From positions 2,914,001-2,978,000 of the forward strand of contig NZ_CP150235.1 of assembly GCF_037974355.1 (NCBI RefSeq): 64,000 bases of DNA, read 5' to 3'. Positions within the stretch are counted from its first letter, which is position 1. Every line of letters begins with the position of its first letter. Origin of the DNA: Paenibacillus sp. FSL R5-0517 (GTDB lineage Bacteria; Bacillota; Bacilli; Paenibacillales; Paenibacillaceae). The position numbers and the translations under genes are program-made. The notes beneath the pieces were generated by a model. It had not been told where the DNA came from. It did no database searches and saw only the letters and a program-made list of their open reading frames with translations. Shown here piece after piece: positions 62,263 through 64,000 of the stretch.

Positions 62263-64000
62263 ATGGTACAGAGTTTATGGAATGCGTCGCAGGCATCTGA
62301 GAAAACAACAGGACTTGAACAGCTGGTTTATAGATCCAATCTCATTGGTTCTGATCGCAGTGTATGTAACATATACGGTGGTAATACGTCTACCAAAACG
62401 ACAGTGAAGGACTTTCGTGGTCGTGATGTAGAAGTAATGTATGTGAAAGGCAGCGGCTCAGATCTGGGTTCGATGGAAGCGAAGCATTTTACCGGACTTG
62501 GGCTTGAAGATATCAGACCATTAATTGAACGTGAATCCATGTCGGATGAAGAGATGGTTGAATATCTGGGACATTGCATGATCGATGCCAAGCACCCGCG
62601 CGCCTCCATTGAGACTCTTCTGCATGCGTTCCTTCCATATAAACATGTGGATCATACTCATCCAGATGCGATTATTAGCCTGTGTTGTGCGGATAATGGC
62701 AAGGAGTTGGCGAAAGAGATCTACGGTGATCGTTTTGTGTGGGTGCCCTACGTACGTCCAGGGTTTACATTATCTAAAATGATTGCTGAAAGCGTATTCT
62801 CGAATCCCCATGCCGAACTCGTACTGATGGAAAAACACGGACTTGTGACTTGGGGAGAAACATCCGAGGAATGTTACGCTCAAACGATCAAGATTATCAA
62901 TGAAGCAGAAGCTTTCATCGAAGCACGGGTGAACGAAGAAAGTCTGTTTGGTGGTGTGAAGCACCCGGCACTTGCCGCTGATGTTCGTCGTCAGATCGTA
63001 TCACGTGTGATGCCAACGATTCGTGGAGCGGTATCAGATAGCAAAAAAATGATTCTGTCCTTTGATGATCAAGAGGACGTACTTGCTTTTGTAGGCGGAT
63101 CAGATTCCCCGGAATTGTCTCAGGTAGGTGCAGCTTGTCCGGATCATCTGGTACATACCAAAGTGGTACCTCTGTTCATCGATTGGACACCGGATGCGGA
63201 AGATATCGAAGGTTTAAAAGCCAAGCTGGTAGAAGGTGTAGCTGCCTACAAAGAGCAATATCAGCAGTATTTTGAGAGCAACAAAAACGAAGGTGATGTC
63301 ATGTTCGAGGCGGCACCACGCGTTATCCTCATTCCTGGTGTGGGCATGATCAACACAGGCAAGAGTTGGGCGCTTTCCCAAGTAAGCGGAGCGTTGTACC
63401 ACAGAGCGATTGCCGTTATGCGTGGAGCGACTAGCTTGGGTCAATTCGTATCGCTCAGTGCAAACGAGTCTTACAATGTGGAGTACTGGCCGTTGGAATT
63501 GTACAAATTGTCTCTCGCTCCGGCAGAAACCGAATTCTCCCGCAAAGTGGCGTTTATTACAGGCGGCGCAGGTGGTATCGGAAGTGAAACAGCGCGCAGA
63601 TTGGTATCCGAAGGCGCTCATGTGGTGCTCGCTGATCTTAATCTGGAAGGTGCACAGAAGGTAGCACAGGAGATTAATGATCAGTACGGAGCGAATCGTG
63701 CTTATGCGCTGAAAATGGACGTGACCGATGAGGAAGCCGTTCAATCGGCTTATGCGGATGTTGCGGTGCAATATGGCGGAGTAGATATTATCGTGAACAA
63801 TGCAGGATTGGCCACATCCAGCCCGTTTGACGAAACATCCTTGAAAGAATGGAACCTGAACATGAATGTACTGGGCACAGGGTATTTCCTCGTCGCTCGT
63901 GAAGCGTTCAAGCTGATGAAACAACAGGGTATTGGGGGAAGCATGGTATTTATCGGGTCCAAGAATTCGGTGTATGCAGGTAAAAGTGCCTCTGCTTACA
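62263..64000 (+). CDS. rhaEW: Bifunctional rhamnulose-1-phosphate aldolase/lactaldehyde dehydrogenase, partial
   Basis: The frame starts at ATG 62263 behind GGAGGG and is open to the window edge, 579 codons. The N-terminal part is a class II aldolase: ligand motif DHTHPDA, EKHGLVTWG, and the earlier GGNTST phosphate loop. From about residue 425 the chain becomes a short-chain dehydrogenase: FITGGAGGIGSETA, VNNAGLA, and SKNSVY..SASAY, where the catalytic tyrosine is the last codon visible. This fusion splits L-rhamnulose 1-phosphate and oxidises the lactaldehyde, replacing RhaD and a separate dehydrogenase (YuxG type). It implies a rhamnose operon beyond the window. Confidence 0.93.
   Translation, partial: MVQSLWNASQASEKTTGLEQLVYRSNLIGSDRSVCNIYGGNTSTKTTVKDFRGRDVEVMYVKGSGSDLGSMEAKHFTGLGLEDIRPLIERESMSDEEMVEYLGHCMIDAKHPRASIETLLHAFLPYKHVDHTHPDAIISLCCADNGKELAKEIYGDRFVWVPYVRPGFTLSKMIAESVFSNPHAELVLMEKHGLVTWGETSEECYAQTIKIINEAEAFIEARVNEESLFGGVKHPALAADVRRQIVSRVMPTIRGAVSDSKKMILSFDDQEDVLAFVGGSDSPELSQVGAACPDHLVHTKVVPLFIDWTPDAEDIEGLKAKLVEGVAAYKEQYQQYFESNKNEGDVMFEAAPRVILIPGVGMINTGKSWALSQVSGALYHRAIAVMRGATSLGQFVSLSANESYNVEYWPLELYKLSLAPAETEFSRKVAFITGGAGGIGSETARRLVSEGAHVVLADLNLEGAQKVAQEINDQYGANRAYALKMDVTDEEAVQSAYADVAVQYGGVDIIVNNAGLATSSPFDETSLKEWNLNMNVLGTGYFLVAREAFKLMKQQGIGGSMVFIGSKNSVYAGKSASAY

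Noticed and set aside
1..64000. CRISPR array, prophage, integrative element, rRNA or tRNA genes
   Set aside because: No regularly spaced identical repeats, phage structural genes, integrase, transposase, or tRNA/rRNA signatures were found on either strand.

Overview
The window looks like a chromosomal segment of a Paenibacillus-type Firmicute. The evidence is: strong AGGAGG-type ribosome binding sites with frequent TTG and GTG starts; very large secreted proteins that mix fibronectin-III repeats with S-layer-homology (SLH) anchors; a YeeN-type YebC protein, a YfmM-type ABC-F protein and a TreR regulator close to Bacillus forms; and many plant-polysaccharide enzymes. No rRNA, tRNA, CRISPR array, transposase or integrase was seen.

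Layout. 1-7.7 kb: 5' part of an AraC regulator, divergent aldo/keto reductase, acyl-CoA synthetase, M29 aminopeptidase, GyrI-like protein, cysteine-patterned leucine-rich-repeat protein, nitroreductase. 7.8-19.2 kb: small unknown ORF, VanY-type carboxypeptidase, HesB-like Fe-S protein, a TetR regulator with its probable two-gene target operon (both promoter regions carry the same operator-like palindrome), an osmoprotectant ABC transporter with a permease/binding-protein fusion, a disulfide oxidoreductase, a DUF1349 protein, a SET-domain protein and an ABC-F ATPase. 19.3-24.8 kb: an SLH-anchored GH43-like glycosidase with a clear promoter and a CcpA-like site. 25-31 kb: an HxlR/flavodoxin-fold pair, sulfite reductase cysJI, yeeN. 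31-34 kb: two YdcZ-type membrane proteins around a Crp/Fnr regulator, and a Nif3-like protein. 34.3-37.8 kb: heme oxygenase plus a biliverdin-type bacteriophytochrome whose GGDEF motif is ruined. 37.9-43.1 kb: a tight three-gene unit (TerB-N/TerB-C protein, BrxD-like ATPase, DEAD/DEAH helicase) matching the architecture of the Shango anti-phage system. 43.1-44.4 kb: a purine-family riboswitch variant wired as an ON switch in front of an EamA exporter. 44.8-54 kb: cupredoxin, epimerase, and a 2,500-residue FN3/SLH surface protein behind a promoter-terminator leader. 54.1-64 kb: treR, a DUF5107-TPR protein with a GH35 beta-galactosidase, a GH5 mannanase, and the start of a rhamnulose-1-phosphate aldolase/dehydrogenase gene that runs off the window.

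Two themes stand out. One is polysaccharide use, with surface-anchored and secreted hydrolases upstream and sugar-catabolic enzymes downstream, several with CcpA-like sites or private palindromic operators. The other is RNA- and DNA-level structure: four copies of a ~230 bp intergenic element with ~30 bp terminal inverted repeats, a second unrelated long inverted repeat, a riboswitch, and a leader with an intrinsic terminator. The strongest candidates for follow-up are the Shango-like island, the riboswitch, and the dispersed repeat family.
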